Assembly: GCA_900765105.1 (NCBI GenBank) | Contig: CAAFQM010000236.1 | Coordinates: 1-14,392 of the forward strand | DNA: 14,392 nucleotides | Source of the DNA: an uncultured Faecalibacterium sp. | GTDB taxonomy: Bacteria; Bacillota; Clostridia; Oscillospirales; Ruminococcaceae | Direction: 5' to 3' | In this document: piece after piece, positions 13,857-14,392 of the stretch | How the letters are laid out: each line of letters opens with the position of its first letter | Position numbering within the stretch: position 1 is the stretch's first letter | Notes under the pieces: generated by a model | The model's input: the letters and a program-made list of their open reading frames with translations, nothing else | The model's database searches: none | What the model was told of the DNA's origin: nothing | Made by a program: the position numbers and the translations under genes

Positions 13857-13980
13857 TTATAGTTGCAAGGGGATTTATGCCGTTTTTTGGTACATCAGAG
13901 TATTATTTGCTTAATTAAGTCAAATTTTTTCGTTGAAAGGTCGACAAATCTCAAAAAGCCGGTTCGCAGCACACTTATAG
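13853..13980. repeat. 10-base direct repeat bracketing the break in the integrase gene
   Basis: ACACTTATAG is found at 13853-13862, exactly where the integrase homology ends, and again at 13971-13980. The DNA between is AT-rich and non-coding. It may mark an insertion or deletion junction. A further inverted pair GGTTCGC (13961-13967) and GCGAACC (13998-14004) surrounds the second copy. I see no gene or terminator in 13857-14036. Confidence 0.5.
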
Positions 13981-14036
13981 CGCACACGCCGACAAAAGCG
14001 AACCATCCTACCACGCCGCACACTTCCCTGTTTTTT

Positions 14037-14392
14037 TCACCGCTGCCCCAGTTGCTCCGTCACGGCAAAGTGGTTTTTCTCATACCGGATCAGCCCGTCC
14101 CGCTGCATGAGGGACAGCTCGTTGCTCAGCGCGCTGCGCTCCACGTTCAGGTAGTCCGCCAGCTGCTGGCGGTTGTAGGGTATGTCGAATTCATAGCTGC
14201 CGGTGCGCTTGATGCACTCCGAGAAATAGGACAGCAGCCGCTTGCGGATGGACTTGGGCGAGGTGTGCAGCACCCGGCGGGAGAGTTGCAAGTTTTTCCC
14301 GGCGGAGAGTGTCAGCAGGTTCCGCAGCAGCCGGAGGTGGCGGGGACACACCTTGGCGCAGGGCTCCAGCACCTTCCCGATGTGCAGCAGCA
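14037..14392 (-). CDS. Crp/Fnr-type transcriptional regulator, C-terminal part (continues off the right edge)
   Basis: The reading frame is open to the window edge and ends with TGA at 14037. The visible part has the long dimerisation helix (RHLRLLRNLLTLSAGKNLQL), the linker SPKSIRKRLLSYFSE, the pattern YEFDIPYNRQQLADYLNVER and SALSNELSLMQRDGLIRYEK, which is the Crp-family helix-turn-helix followed by its wing. The N-terminal cyclic-nucleotide-like effector domain lies outside the window. Gene density and GC-rich codons differ from the AT-rich spacer on its left, and Crp/Fnr regulators are ordinary chromosomal genes, so I take this as host DNA beyond the mobile region. The effector and targets cannot be told from this fragment. 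Confidence 0.8.
   Translation of the reverse strand, partial: LLHIGKVLEPCAKVCPRHLRLLRNLLTLSAGKNLQLSRRVLHTSPKSIRKRLLSYFSECIKRTGSYEFDIPYNRQQLADYLNVERSALSNELSLMQRDGLIRYEKNHFAVTEQLGQR

Noticed and set aside
13539..13862. Rightward frame of 107 codons opposite the integrase
   Set aside because: Antisense of a clearly recognisable integrase catalytic domain, with no start signals.

Overview
The window is an accessory region from a fairly GC-rich gut-type Firmicute. The gene families point to Clostridia, perhaps the Oscillospirales, but that is inference from family resemblance only. It holds the replication/partition end of an integrative and conjugative element (ICE), with scars of at least two other recombination events. 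No relaxase, coupling protein or type IV secretion gene is visible, so the transfer module must lie outside, presumably to the left.

Layout from left to right. Positions 1-59 are the first codons of a large serine recombinase, read leftward behind a strong ribosome binding site. About 180 bases of AT-rich DNA follow. Next is the broken 3' end of a giant leftward gene (233-6598) encoding an N6-adenine methylase fused to an SNF2-type helicase. The break falls inside the helicase, after motif III, so a second element carrying the serine recombinase appears to have inserted into this ICE gene. A complete small gene, tnpV (5413-5763), is nested on the same strand in another frame of the giant gene. 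Upstream on the same strand come a YodL-domain gene (6644-7285), a conserved unknown gene (7282-8115), parB (8127-9065) and parA (9022-9831). Overlaps and short gaps make parA-parB-unknown-yodL-helicase look like one leftward operon. A rightward ATPase gene (9984-11276) with its own promoter separates parA from the rep-like gene (11342-12229) and looks like cargo. A small gene (12310-12504) with a very good promoter precedes rep.

The right part is recombination territory. Positions 12904-12948 match the 3' half of a tRNA-Arg(CCU) gene, from anticodon loop to CCA, with no 5' half. To its right is a dense cluster of TTGCTAAT boxes, then the 3' part of a tyrosine recombinase gene (13152-13856) that has lost its N-terminal half. 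A 10-base direct repeat brackets the 118 bases after the break, and the window ends in a Crp/Fnr-type regulator gene (14037-14392, open at the edge) that is probably host chromosome.

Inferred working: Rep starts replication of the excised circle, with a candidate origin in repeats inside rep. ParA/ParB partition it. The methylase-helicase and its neighbours act during or after transfer, though here that protein lacks its second helicase lobe. Intrinsic terminators sit just before the ribosome binding sites of both rep and parA, which suggests attenuation-type control. Three genes (parA, parB, helicase) appear to start with TTG.
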